NCBI RefSeq assembly: GCF_016019935.1
Contig: NZ_JAECMT010000002.1
Span: 806,001-870,000, forward strand
Direction of reading: 5' to 3'
Source: Paenibacillus sp. GSMTC-2017
GTDB lineage: Bacteria; Bacillota; Bacilli; Paenibacillales; Paenibacillaceae
DNA length: 64,000 nt
The notes under the pieces were generated by a model that saw only the letters and a program-made list of their open reading frames with translations, made no database searches and was not told the DNA's origin. The position numbers and the translations under genes were made by a program. Within the stretch, counting starts at the first letter, position 1, and every line of letters begins with the position of its first letter. This document shows positions 46,929 to 54,550 of this stretch, piece after piece.

Positions 46929-47702
46929 TTAAATAGGGGTATCACATGGTTTCGGACAAGAATAACAATACTCTGCTGAAATTTCGTAATAAAAGCAACA
47001 CGTATGACGAATGTGAGTCGTTAATTCCTTTTTACTACCTCTATTCGTTGGTGACATAAATGTAGATAATGGGTTTCGACGTTCTCCAAAAATGGTCGCT
47101 GGTGCGAGGCGTACGATATAATTGTAATCTTCACGCAGCCGCTGGACAACAGACGTATCCGCTTCTTCCTCTATTCCATCTTCATAAAGTGGTCTTATAC
47201 GAACGAATGCATTTTCCCAAAGTATGGATATAGGAACACGGCTAACTCCAGCTAACGTACGAAACACCAGAGATAAATGCTCGGCAAAAATATGACGTAA
47301 CACCTCTTCCCGCCACTCGTTACGTTTCCCTTCTTCCGGTTCCGAAACCTCATATTCACCGAGGCTTCCGTTAGGATACCTCGATTCCACTCCATCGTCA
47401 GGCGATTCTAAACGACTGCTTTCAATTGACAATTTCAAACCTTTGTTGAAATACGACATCGCAAAAAGTACAGGAGCTACCGTTAACATTGCATACCTTT
47501 TTGCCAGCATTGATGCTGTTACTAATCGAGTTGGAGAGTCTAACTCTATTGAGAGATAATCTAAATATAATGCGCACTTCTCCTGATTAAGTAGATCGTT
47601 AGTCATTACAAATCGATTTGTAGGTTGCGAGTCATTTTCTAATAAAAATCTAAACCTAGTTTTCAAACATTCCCATTCCGGCTTCGTCAAAGTGACGGAC
47701 AT
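46929..47702 (-). CDS. FhuF-like ferric-siderophore reductase (2Fe-2S)
   Basis: 257 residues. The C-terminus carries the four cysteines of the FhuF iron-sulphur site as CC-x9-CxxC (HTCCFYYEISAEYCYSC), one residue shorter than the CC-x10-CxxC of E. coli FhuF. The middle (VLFAMSYFNKGLKL, VPISILWENAFVRIRPLYED) is FhuF-like. It starts one base after the stop of the siderophore-binding lipoprotein with AGGAG nine bases ahead, so it is co-translated. Likely role: reductive release of iron from the imported siderophore in the cytoplasm. Confidence 0.87.
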   Translation of the reverse strand: MSVTLTKPEWECLKTRFRFLLENDSQPTNRFVMTNDLLNQEKCALYLDYLSIELDSPTRLVTASMLAKRYAMLTVAPVLFAMSYFNKGLKLSIESSRLESPDDGVESRYPNGSLGEYEVSEPEEGKRNEWREEVLRHIFAEHLSLVFRTLAGVSRVPISILWENAFVRIRPLYEDGIEEEADTSVVQRLREDYNYIVRLAPATIFGERRNPLSTFMSPTNRGSKKELTTHIRHTCCFYYEISAEYCYSCPKPCDTPI

Positions 47703-47703
47703 G

Positions 47704-48717
47704 TTATGTCGCTCCTAGTAATGTTTCAGCTATTTGATCTACAACCAAATTAATTGCAATCGGTCCATAATACGCAATCCATAAGGTCGTATCTACCGTA
47801 TACACTTTATTTTGTTTTACTGCATCAATAGATTTCCATACTTCTGTTTTTTCGTATTCTTCTACAAGAGATTTGAACATATCATTTTTTAATAGGAAAT
47901 AATGGTCAGCACCGACATCCGGCAAAGCCTCTAAAGATATATGATACGCAGTATCTTTCTCCTGTTTCACTTGCTCAGGTGCTACCAGTCCCAAATCCTG
48001 ATGCAAAATCGCAGCCGTTCGGTGGCTTGGGGTATGTACACGAATTCCATCATCACGCGGACGAATTAATGCAACACTTTCCCCATTTAATTTAAGTGCG
48101 AGTTCAGCCTTCAACTTGTCAATTTTCTGCTTGTAAGCATCCACTGCTAAAGTCGCTTCTTGCTCATTGCCTACTATTTTGCCAAAAGTGATAAGTGTGT
48201 CTCTCCAGTCTTCGTTACGATCAAGCATAACAGTTGGTGCGATCTTCGTTAAACTATCATAAATTTTTTCTTGAAATTCTGTACAAATAATAAAATCAGG
48301 AGCCATTGCAACGATGGCTTCTAGATTGGGTTCATCTCTTGTTCCTAATAGTTTTACATCCTTTAGTTTATCCGTTAGATAACTTGGGAAATCAGCACTA
48401 TCCCCATCCGCAGTAACACTTCCTGCTGGTTGTTCACTCAGTGCTACCAAATGATCAACGAATTGGGTATCTAATACAGCAATTCTCTCTGGACGTTGTT
48501 CTAGTGTGAAATCTCCCTTAAGTGTTTTTATTACGACCGGATAGGATTGTTGCGCAGCTTGTTCAGCACTAGCACTTGGAGTGACAGTATTGGTTTGGGA
48601 TGTTGGTTGACTAGACTCTCTTGTAGTCGTTCCTGATCCCGTGCTACATGCTCCGAGAAATAACATCAAACTTAACATTAAACTTACTGCGAGCAATGGT
48701 TTTGAACTTCTGTTCAT
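47704..48717 (-). CDS. Siderophore-binding lipoprotein (FecB/FeuA type), internal start
   Basis: 337 residues. Signal plus lipobox at the N-terminus (LSLMLFLGAC; Cys about 25), Ser/Thr linker, then a class-III binding protein with ERIAVLDTQFVDHLVAL, PNLEAIVAMAPDFIIC, and the VYTVDTTLWIAYYGPIAIN end. The start at 48717 has AAGGGG eight bases ahead, its own promoter (48766-48794) and a Fur box. The frame nevertheless continues upstream into an AraC regulator without a stop. No siderophore permease or ATPase gene lies nearby. Confidence 0.85.
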   Translation of the reverse strand: MNRSSKPLLAVSLMLSLMLFLGACSTGSGTTTRESSQPTSQTNTVTPSASAEQAAQQSYPVVIKTLKGDFTLEQRPERIAVLDTQFVDHLVALSEQPAGSVTADGDSADFPSYLTDKLKDVKLLGTRDEPNLEAIVAMAPDFIICTEFQEKIYDSLTKIAPTVMLDRNEDWRDTLITFGKIVGNEQEATLAVDAYKQKIDKLKAELALKLNGESVALIRPRDDGIRVHTPSHRTAAILHQDLGLVAPEQVKQEKDTAYHISLEALPDVGADHYFLLKNDMFKSLVEEYEKTEVWKSIDAVKQNKVYTVDTTLWIAYYGPIAINLVVDQIAETLLGAT

Positions 48718-49659
48718 CTTATAAGCCCCTTCGTTTCGTATTCGATAATGATTATCATCATCAACACTATACGAAAGTAAGTCCCTTGTTCCAATGGATT
48801 TCCGCGACAACTTGAATGGATTTATACGACTATTGTGTCTAAAGTATATGGGAGCGACCCCGGAATATTTCTTAAATGCACGGCTGAAATAGTAACTGTC
48901 TCCATAACCGACCGACTCAGCTATCGACTTAAGTGAGACGTTCGTATTGACCAACATCGCTTGTGCATGGTCCATCCGAACTTGAATCAAATATTCAATT
49001 GGGCCCATTCGAAGTTTTTCTTTAAATGCTCTTTGTAGTTGTCTTGTGCTGCAATGTAGTGCACTAGCCAGATCTTCTAGACTAATTGGACTTGCGAAAT
49101 GCTCTTCCATATAACGAATACTTTGACTAACAATATCCGGTTGTTTCACAAATGCCTTCCCATTGTTATGTAACTGCTGTAGCATTTCATATACAAATTG
49201 GTGAAATAATGCTCGTACATGAAACTTCTCCAACTGCTCACCTAATTGCCACTGCTTGTATATCTGTTCTACTTTTGTTAATAGACTTAGCGGATACGAA
49301 GGAACTAAACCATATTGGATTTGAAACGGATTATTGTTCTCAAACATACTTAGCAGATCCCTGCGACATGGCAATACCATCGCTGCTTTGTAATATATAA
49401 TATAATAATCAATTTTCTCGGCTACTTGTACGATATCTAAAGTCGCACCTTTGCCCGCATGACATACGAAGCAATGATCTACTACATATTCATTTCTGTC
49501 GATTAGAATTTTTGCCTCTCCAATAACAACGTAAATAAAAGCACTCGCTGGTAACCGAAACTGGAGCACACTTTCGCCCGATTGCACAATTGATCGCCGC
49601 ACATCAAGCACCCTTATTGCTGCGTGATTCCAGAGTGGCAATTGTTCAAGTATTTTCAT
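47704..49659 (-). CDS. AraC regulator reading in frame through the lipoprotein (Btr-like fusion)
   Basis: Residues about 1-310 of this 651-residue frame: a cupin-like N-terminal region, and an AraC double HTH (LEDLASALHCSTRQLQRAFK, then AESVGYGDSYYFSRAFKKYSGVAPIYFR). After ~40 linker residues the frame enters the lipoprotein gene. The start at 49659 follows AAGGTGAAAGGA. Such regulators (Btr of Bacillus subtilis) carry a binding-protein-like C-terminal domain, but Btr has no signal peptide, whereas here the second half has a complete lipoprotein signal, Fur box and promoter. So either a Btr-like fusion with a second internal product exists, or the AraC stop codon has been lost. It probably activates siderophore uptake genes. 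Confidence 0.75.
   Translation of the reverse strand: MKILEQLPLWNHAAIRVLDVRRSIVQSGESVLQFRLPASAFIYVVIGEAKILIDRNEYVVDHCFVCHAGKGATLDIVQVAEKIDYYIIYYKAAMVLPCRRDLLSMFENNNPFQIQYGLVPSYPLSLLTKVEQIYKQWQLGEQLEKFHVRALFHQFVYEMLQQLHNNGKAFVKQPDIVSQSIRYMEEHFASPISLEDLASALHCSTRQLQRAFKEKLRMGPIEYLIQVRMDHAQAMLVNTNVSLKSIAESVGYGDSYYFSRAFKKYSGVAPIYFRHNSRINPFKLSRKSIGTRDLLSYSVDDDNHYRIRNEGAYKMNRSSKPLLAVSLMLSLMLFLGACSTGSGTTTRESSQPTSQTNTVTPSASAEQAAQQSYPVVIKTLKGDFTLEQRPERIAVLDTQFVDHLVALSEQPAGSVTADGDSADFPSYLTDKLKDVKLLGTRDEPNLEAIVAMAPDFIICTEFQEKIYDSLTKIAPTVMLDRNEDWRDTLITFGKIVGNEQEATLAVDAYKQKIDKLKAELALKLNGESVALIRPRDDGIRVHTPSHRTAAILHQDLGLVAPEQVKQEKDTAYHISLEALPDVGADHYFLLKNDMFKSLVEEYEKTEVWKSIDAVKQNKVYTVDTTLWIAYYGPIAINLVVDQIAETLLGAT
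48743..48757 (-). promoter_or_regulatory. Fur box
   Basis: TGATAATCATTATCG on the minus strand matches the 7-1-7 Fur consensus TGATAATNATTATCA at all positions but the last. It begins nine bases after the -10 of the lipoprotein promoter and lies inside the AraC-lipoprotein frame. Confidence 0.88.
48766..48794 (-). promoter_or_regulatory. Promoter of the siderophore-binding lipoprotein gene
   Basis: Minus strand TTGGAA (48789-48794), 17-base spacer, TATAGT (48766-48771), then the Fur box. Supports separate transcription of the lipoprotein and fhuF-like genes under iron control. Confidence 0.7.
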
Positions 49660-49910
49660 TCCTTTCACCTTCCATGTTTGTTTACGTGTTTCCACCATTT
49701 ATAGGTTTAACTCTATTTTATCAGCACTATCGCAATTTTCTACTAGTAACATTAGATTTTGTCTTATACATTACTAAAACTTTTTTACAACGATTTTCCT
49801 CACAATCCCTTAATTCATTTAATGTAACTTACCTACAATATGTCATTCCGATTGTTAAAGATTCAATAAATACACTTTTTTTATATCATTATAAACGTCG
49901 TGAAGAACAC

Positions 49911-49977
49911 GCCGCTTCCACACAATTAACGTACTGATTAATTATTCGGGGATTGTGTAGAGGCGGCTTTTGTTTTG
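49911..49977 (+). terminator. Long hairpin with T run, no plus-strand gene before it
   Basis: GCCGCTTCCACACAAT (49911-49926) pairs with ATTGTGTAGAGGCGGC (49952-49967), two G-T/mismatch positions, then TTTTGTTTT. The 5' neighbour is the minus-strand AraC gene, so this may end an unseen transcript or insulate that promoter. Confidence 0.6.
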
Positions 49978-50015
49978 TTGTAGTAGTAATAACAACAACC
50001 AAGTTTACTTTAAAT

Positions 50016-50194
50016 GAGGACACAGAAACCGTTATTCCTCAAAATCAGCATGTTTTTTACTTTCGCGGACAGAGGTTCCGTTATTTACTCAAAAGATCCC
50101 TATTTATATGCAATTAGTGTGCAATAACGGATCTCTTGTTCTCGTACTACCTTAATAAAGAAAAAGCTGCAAAATAACGGAACGTGTGTCCTCG
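50016..50194. repeat. Nested inverted repeats around CCGTTATT in a 770-bp gene-free stretch
   Basis: The gap 49699-50470 has no gene. Four related units occur: 50016-50040 and 50065-50090 (GAGGACAC/GCGGACAG ... CCGTTATT ... CTC), then two reversed units at 50121-50144 and 50169-50194 (AATAACGG ... TCCTCG). Outer units pair with each other and inner with inner. At 50204-50260 short direct and inverted repeats of AACTTACAAAACTG follow. It resembles a dispersed palindromic element or a large structured transcript. Confidence 0.65.
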
Positions 50195-50470
50195 AGTTAT
50201 AGCAACTTACAAAACTGAAATCGAATTACACTAACTCACAAAACTGTAAGTTTGACCTTTAAGTGTTCGTCACTCTCCTTCCTTGTGGCGGAAGAAGCGG
50301 AAGAATAACCAAATCGTTGATTAGTATAGATATTATTAAATAAAAGCTTTCTACTATAAAAAAAATCTATAATCCATTTTGTGGATTTTTGAAGAAGTCA
50401 TCTTGCATTCCTTATAATTCCGAGTATAATACTAGGTAAATAGAGCAAACGAACAAGGAAGGTGCTACTT

Positions 50471-50791
50471 ATGAATAAAGTTAATGAGCAGACAACATGG
50501 TTAAATGATTACTTGGATTTGTATAACTTCGCAGGTCAAATCAACGATACTGCTTGGCAAGAAGAGTTGTTGCAAATAATTCGCAGTGGTCCTTCTGGAG
50601 AAAATAGCATTAATAAACATGAGTTAGGGAAAGAAGAATTGTGGGGCGAATTTAATTTGTTAAATCATAAGTTACTACAATTGTTCGCTCAAATAAAAAC
50701 AAGCAACAGCCTTTTTGAAATCGAAACTGTTCAACAATTAATTCAATCTTTAAAGCAAAGAAGACTAGAGGTCGGTCGTCAATTAATATAA
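50471..50791 (+). CDS. Small helical protein of unknown function
   Basis: 106 residues, soluble, mostly helix (NEQTTWLNDYLDLYNFAGQI, LWGEFNLLNHKLLQLFAQIK, QQLIQSLKQRRLEVGRQL). The ATG at 50471 follows AAGGAAGGTG (six bases); the frame opens nine bases earlier. No motif recognised. It stands alone between non-coding stretches. Confidence 0.65.
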   Translation: MNKVNEQTTWLNDYLDLYNFAGQINDTAWQEELLQIIRSGPSGENSINKHELGKEELWGEFNLLNHKLLQLFAQIKTSNSLFEIETVQQLIQSLKQRRLEVGRQLI

Positions 50792-51078
50792 AAACAGTAT
50801 GCGTACAACTGAATCCAAAGATCATGTTGGTGGTATAGTACGTTATAATTAAATCAGAAAGTTTTGTTGATGTAATTGAGGTTTTACCAATGTGCAAAGG
50901 GGTTTTTCAGATGAAACAGAGGATTTTATTTGTAGCTGAAGACTGTAGTAAGGTAGACGGCATGTAGTTGGTCTGCTCTGCCATCATCGAGAATATAATT
51001 AAAGGAAACATGCATATGTATGCACTGCACAATAGTGTTGATCGAATCTGGGAAATTCGGTCTACATAAAACGTTAAA
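50792..51078. other. Gap without a recognised gene
   Basis: Contains a possible 18-codon ORF at 50911-50967 behind AAAGGGG, too short to judge, and no clear terminator. Confidence 0.4.
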
Positions 51079-51300
51079 TTACATTGTCATTTGTTTAGCT
51101 TCTGTCATCATGTTCATCATCTTAGTCATCATCTCGTCGCAATTTTGCATGTTCTTCATCATCGTGTCCATATCCATACATGTCATCATCATGTCTTCTG
51201 ACTTCATACATTCCATCATCATCATCATGCCGTTCATACGAGTCATCATATCTTGCATACACATTGTCATCATCATGTTCATCGCCATTTTCTCCACTCT
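51079..51300 (-). CDS. Methionine-rich small protein (candidate metal-binding)
   Basis: About 73 residues, of which over 40 percent are Met, with four Cys and several Asp/Glu (runs such as MNMMMTMCMQDMMTRMNGMM). The minus-strand frame has a promoter in place (TTGACT, 17 bases, TATCTT) and a GTG at 51300 eight bases after AAGGTGG; GTG at 51307 and ATG at 51288 are alternatives. Met/Cys-rich short proteins bind soft metals such as Cu(I) or Ag(I) in known cases. The low-complexity CAT repeat on the other strand also opens a frame of 113 codons (51020-51361), which I consider a shadow because it lacks a ribosome site. Confidence 0.55.
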   Translation of the reverse strand, partial: RVEKMAMNMMMTMCMQDMMTRMNGMMMMMECMKSEDMMMTCMDMDTMMKNMQNCDEMMTKMMNMMTEAKQMTM

Positions 51301-51337
51301 ATCCACCACCTTTCAACCCTTTTCTGTGCCCATAAAA

Positions 51338-51366
51338 AAGATACTATATTTTTCCTTTTAAGTCAA
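51338..51366 (-). promoter_or_regulatory. Promoter of the methionine-rich ORF
   Basis: Minus strand TTGACT (51361-51366), 17-base spacer, TATCTT (51338-51343). Confidence 0.5.
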
Positions 51367-51480
51367 GGATAATACTTGATTTATTTTTTTCGTTGTGCTA
51401 TCATACTAAACTTACTTAAATTGTAGGAATAGTAAACAATCTATCATTAATAGAAATAATAGATTGTTCACCTTTCTTTT

Positions 51481-52548
51481 TTAGTTAACCTGCATCGTCC
51501 ATCCAAATAGATCTTCGATCGCACCATTTTGTATACCAGTCAATGTATCGTATACTTTTTGTGTTAATGCTCCCAATGAACCCTCAGCAATTAGTAATGT
51601 TTGTCCATTCCAGTACATCTCGCCGATTGGTGCGATAACGACTGCTGTCCCCGTCCCAAATGCTTCCGACACATGACCTGACTCATAAATCTCGTTAATC
51701 GAAATTTTCCTCTCTTCCACAGGTAAACCCCAATGAGTAAGTAACTGAATAACAGAATTACGAGTAATTCCAGCCAATATACTTCCACTAAGTGCAGGTG
51801 TAACAATCGTTCCATTCATGTTGAAAAACACATTCATACTGCCTACTTCTTCAACATATTTGTGCTGTATACCATCAAGCCACATGACTTGCGAATAGCC
51901 TTGTTCCTTAGCTAACTTTTGTGATTTAAAAGTCGCCCCATAGTTGCCTGCTGCCTTTGCCTCCCCTACTCCGCCCTCGACAGCACGTACATATTGAGAC
52001 TCTACGAAAATTTTTATCGGATTAATACGATCACCATAGTAAGCACCTACAGGCGACATGATGATAATAAATTTATACTCTTCAGAAGGCGCTACGCCGA
52101 GTACAGCTTGAGTAGCAATAACAAATGGACGAATGTATAATGACATACCCGGCGCGGTAGGAATCCAATTCTCATCGAGTTTAATCAATTGCTTTAAAGC
52201 ATTTAGAACGACATCCGTATCAAGTTTCGGTATGCTCATTCGTTCATTAGAACGATTCATTCGATCAATATTTTCTTGTGGTCTAAACAATAGAATTCGA
52301 CCATCTGGTGCTCTATACGCTTTGAGTCCTTCAAAAATCGCTTGCCCATAATGAAACACTTTCGAAGCTGGATCTAGTGTAAGTGGTTGATACGGCATTA
52401 TTTTTGCTTGATGCCACCCCTCTTCTACACTGTAGTTCATCATAAACATATGGTCGGTAAAATGAGTGCCAAAACCGAGCTGATTATTCGGTGGAATCTT
52501 TTTCTTATTTTTACTATGTTCGATATAGATCATATTCTCTTCCGTCAT
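51481..52548 (-). CDS. ilvE: Branched-chain amino acid aminotransferase (IlvE type)
   Basis: 355 residues, typical size. Fold type IV PLP features: KVFHYGQAIFEGLKAYRAPDG, RPFVIATQAVLGVAPS, the EAKAAGNYGATFKSQKLAKE region around the PLP lysine, EVGSMNVFFN and the phosphate-binding LAGITRNSVIQL. It catalyses the last step of Val/Leu/Ile synthesis. Start at 52548 (ATG, 11 bases after GAGGGG) or 52557 (2 bases after it). A LysR gene diverges from it. Confidence 0.94.
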   Translation of the reverse strand: MTEENMIYIEHSKNKKKIPPNNQLGFGTHFTDHMFMMNYSVEEGWHQAKIMPYQPLTLDPASKVFHYGQAIFEGLKAYRAPDGRILLFRPQENIDRMNRSNERMSIPKLDTDVVLNALKQLIKLDENWIPTAPGMSLYIRPFVIATQAVLGVAPSEEYKFIIIMSPVGAYYGDRINPIKIFVESQYVRAVEGGVGEAKAAGNYGATFKSQKLAKEQGYSQVMWLDGIQHKYVEEVGSMNVFFNMNGTIVTPALSGSILAGITRNSVIQLLTHWGLPVEERKISINEIYESGHVSEAFGTGTAVVIAPIGEMYWNGQTLLIAEGSLGALTQKVYDTLTGIQNGAIEDLFGWTMQVN

Positions 52549-52569
52549 ATCAATCATATCCCCTCGTTC

Positions 52570-52589
52570 TATTCATATATGATTGAATA
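52570..52589. promoter_or_regulatory. Candidate LysR-type binding site
   Basis: TATTCA and TGAATA form an inverted repeat with an eight-base spacer (ATTC-N10-GAAT arrangement) between the divergent ilvE and lysR genes. Confidence 0.35.
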
Positions 52590-52670
52590 CTATCATCCCG
52601 TGATGTATAAATAAATTATCTATTAAGTACTCTATCCAGATCTTTTAAGTATGTTAATAAGGGGGCAATT

Positions 52671-53579
52671 ATGGACATTCGGAAGCTAAAATATTTTCTT
52701 GCTATAGCGGAGGAGAAACAAATTACAAAAGCGGCTAAGCTACTTCATATGGAGCAACCGCCATTAAGCCGTCAGCTCATACAATTAGAAGAAGAACTTG
52801 GAGCCCAATTATTCGAGCGTAGCAGAAAACAGCTTACGTTAACCGCAGCTGGTGAATTGCTCAAAGTGAGGGCTGAACATTTGTTACTTCAATTGGATGA
52901 AACGATTAAAGAAGTAAAGGATCTCGAATCCGGGGTACGCGGTATTTTAAGCATCGGTGCAGCAGTTTCATGTGTTTCGATTCTCCCAAAGCCAATCAAA
53001 CAAATGAGGGAGCAATATCCGCTCGTTACATTTAAAATCGCAGAAGGGGATCACTATTTTTTAGGGGAGTTACTCGCAAAACGTTCTGTTGAGCTAGTCA
53101 TATCAAGACTGCCTTTTGAAACTCATATTTTACAAAATAAATTAGACATATTTCAGTTGCCATCCGATCCTTATGTTGCTATATTGCCATGCTCCGACGG
53201 CTCGTCTCCTTCTTCCCAACAAAACAGCATCTCTATCAAACATTTGGCGAGTTACCCGCTCCTAACTTTAAAATCCGACAAAACAACTAGAATGCATGAA
53301 CAAGTTGTGAGTGAATTTAAGCGTCGCGGCTTTGAACCAACTATAATTTGCGAATGTTCAAGTGTATCCATTATTATGTCTCTCATTACGGCAGGAATTG
53401 GGGCGTCTATATTCCCCAAATCTGTAGTATCTTCTTTTCCGATTGGTACTGTAGATATAAGAGAAATAGAAGATGCAGACTTTCAATCCGACGTAGGTAT
53501 TTTGTGGATCAAAGATCAATCACTCTCGAAAAGAGCACAACATTTTATCCAATGCTTTACATCCGATCAAAGTTATTAA
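52671..53579 (+). CDS. LysR family transcriptional regulator
   Basis: 302 residues: N-terminal winged HTH (LKYFLAIAEEKQITKAAKLL, PLSRQLIQLEEELGAQLFER) and a substrate-binding effector domain. The ribosome site AAGGGGGG lies before the ATG. It diverges from ilvE, so regulation of that gene, perhaps by a branched-chain keto acid, is likely but inferred from position. The effector domain resembles the CidR/AlsR-like group loosely. Confidence 0.9.
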   Translation: MDIRKLKYFLAIAEEKQITKAAKLLHMEQPPLSRQLIQLEEELGAQLFERSRKQLTLTAAGELLKVRAEHLLLQLDETIKEVKDLESGVRGILSIGAAVSCVSILPKPIKQMREQYPLVTFKIAEGDHYFLGELLAKRSVELVISRLPFETHILQNKLDIFQLPSDPYVAILPCSDGSSPSSQQNSISIKHLASYPLLTLKSDKTTRMHEQVVSEFKRRGFEPTIICECSSVSIIMSLITAGIGASIFPKSVVSSFPIGTVDIREIEDADFQSDVGILWIKDQSLSKRAQHFIQCFTSDQSY

Positions 53580-53680
53580 TGGGTTTCCTTCAGATGACCA
53601 AGGATACTTTCTTGATGAACTTTCTCCATAATGTAAGACTTTGATCTTTCGATTAACTTTATAAGCAGATGATTTTCTTT

Positions 53681-54550
53681 CTATTTGTTCAAGTGATACA
53701 ATTTCTCAGGATTCATTACGATATAAATGTCAGAAATGGTATTCTCCTTGATCTGAAAGGAAATAACCGAAAAGGTCAGCTCCCCTATCTTTATAATAAT
53801 GCCGGGATTACCATTAATCTCATGAACGAAACATTCAAAATGTGCAGGAACCTTGTCTCTAACCGTAGTAAAGTAACGTATAATAAGCTCTTGTCCAACG
53901 ATAGGACGTAATGCTGCATTCGTTTTTCCCCCGCCATCTGTATACAATACCGATTCAGTTGAAAGAATCGTTAACAATGAATTGATATTGCCTGTAGCAA
54001 TTGCACTTACGAATTGCTCCGTCAATGTCGTCGATATATTCCGTGGTACTGTGTTTTTCTTAGATGCTGAACCGATTCTTTTTTTCGCTCTATAAAAGAT
54101 TTGCCGACTATTTCCACTACTCTTATCGATAATAGACGCAATTTCCTCGAAACGATAACTAAATAGTTCTCTTAATAAAAATACGACTCGCTCTACGGCT
54201 GACAATTGTTGCAATAGAAGCAAATATGCGGTGGACGTCGATTCTTTTGAAATAAACTGTTCCAATGGATCATTTGTATTATTTCGTCTAGTAACTAGCG
54301 GCTCAGGAAGCCATGGCCCCACATACATTTCCCGCTGTTTACTGCTCGATTTTAATTTATTGAGACATTTATTCGTAACTACTTTACACATGTATGCTTT
54401 AATAAACTGGGTATCAGTTGGCTCGTTTTCATGCAAAGACATAAATGTATCCTGAACAATATCTTCCGCATCCGTAACGCTTCCCAATATTTGATAAGCA
54501 AGAGAAAATAACAATGGCTTTAGCTCGACGTATAACTGTTCTATATCCAC
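53681..54550 (-). CDS. ECF41-family sigma factor with SnoaL-like C-terminal domain
   Basis: 289 residues: sigma-2 and sigma-4 regions (about 1-160), then a SnoaL-like domain. The ECF41 hallmarks are all present: GPWLPEP in the linker, DGGGK in the C-terminal domain and NPEKL near the end. ECF41 factors are regulated by their own C-terminal domain rather than a separate anti-sigma. The GTG start directly follows the stop of the oxidoreductase gene, so the two are one operon and the oxidoreductase is a probable target, as in other ECF41 loci. I see no exact TGTCACA/CGTC promoter upstream. Confidence 0.92.
   Translation of the reverse strand: MDIEQLYVELKPLLFSLAYQILGSVTDAEDIVQDTFMSLHENEPTDTQFIKAYMCKVVTNKCLNKLKSSSKQREMYVGPWLPEPLVTRRNNTNDPLEQFISKESTSTAYLLLLQQLSAVERVVFLLRELFSYRFEEIASIIDKSSGNSRQIFYRAKKRIGSASKKNTVPRNISTTLTEQFVSAIATGNINSLLTILSTESVLYTDGGGKTNAALRPIVGQELIIRYFTTVRDKVPAHFECFVHEINGNPGIIIKIGELTFSVISFQIKENTISDIYIVMNPEKLYHLNK

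Noticed and set aside
49590..49937. 115-codon plus-strand frame running into the hairpin at 49911
   Set aside because: It begins inside the AraC gene on the opposite strand, lacks a ribosome site and has no family features.
50911..50967. 18-codon ORF MKQRILFVAEDCSKVDGM behind AAAGGGG
   Set aside because: Too short to distinguish from chance or from a decayed gene start.
51020..51361. 113-codon plus-strand frame rich in Ile/Val/Ser opposite the Met-rich ORF
   Set aside because: It is the mirror of the CAT repeat and has no ribosome site; the minus frame has a promoter and start signals.
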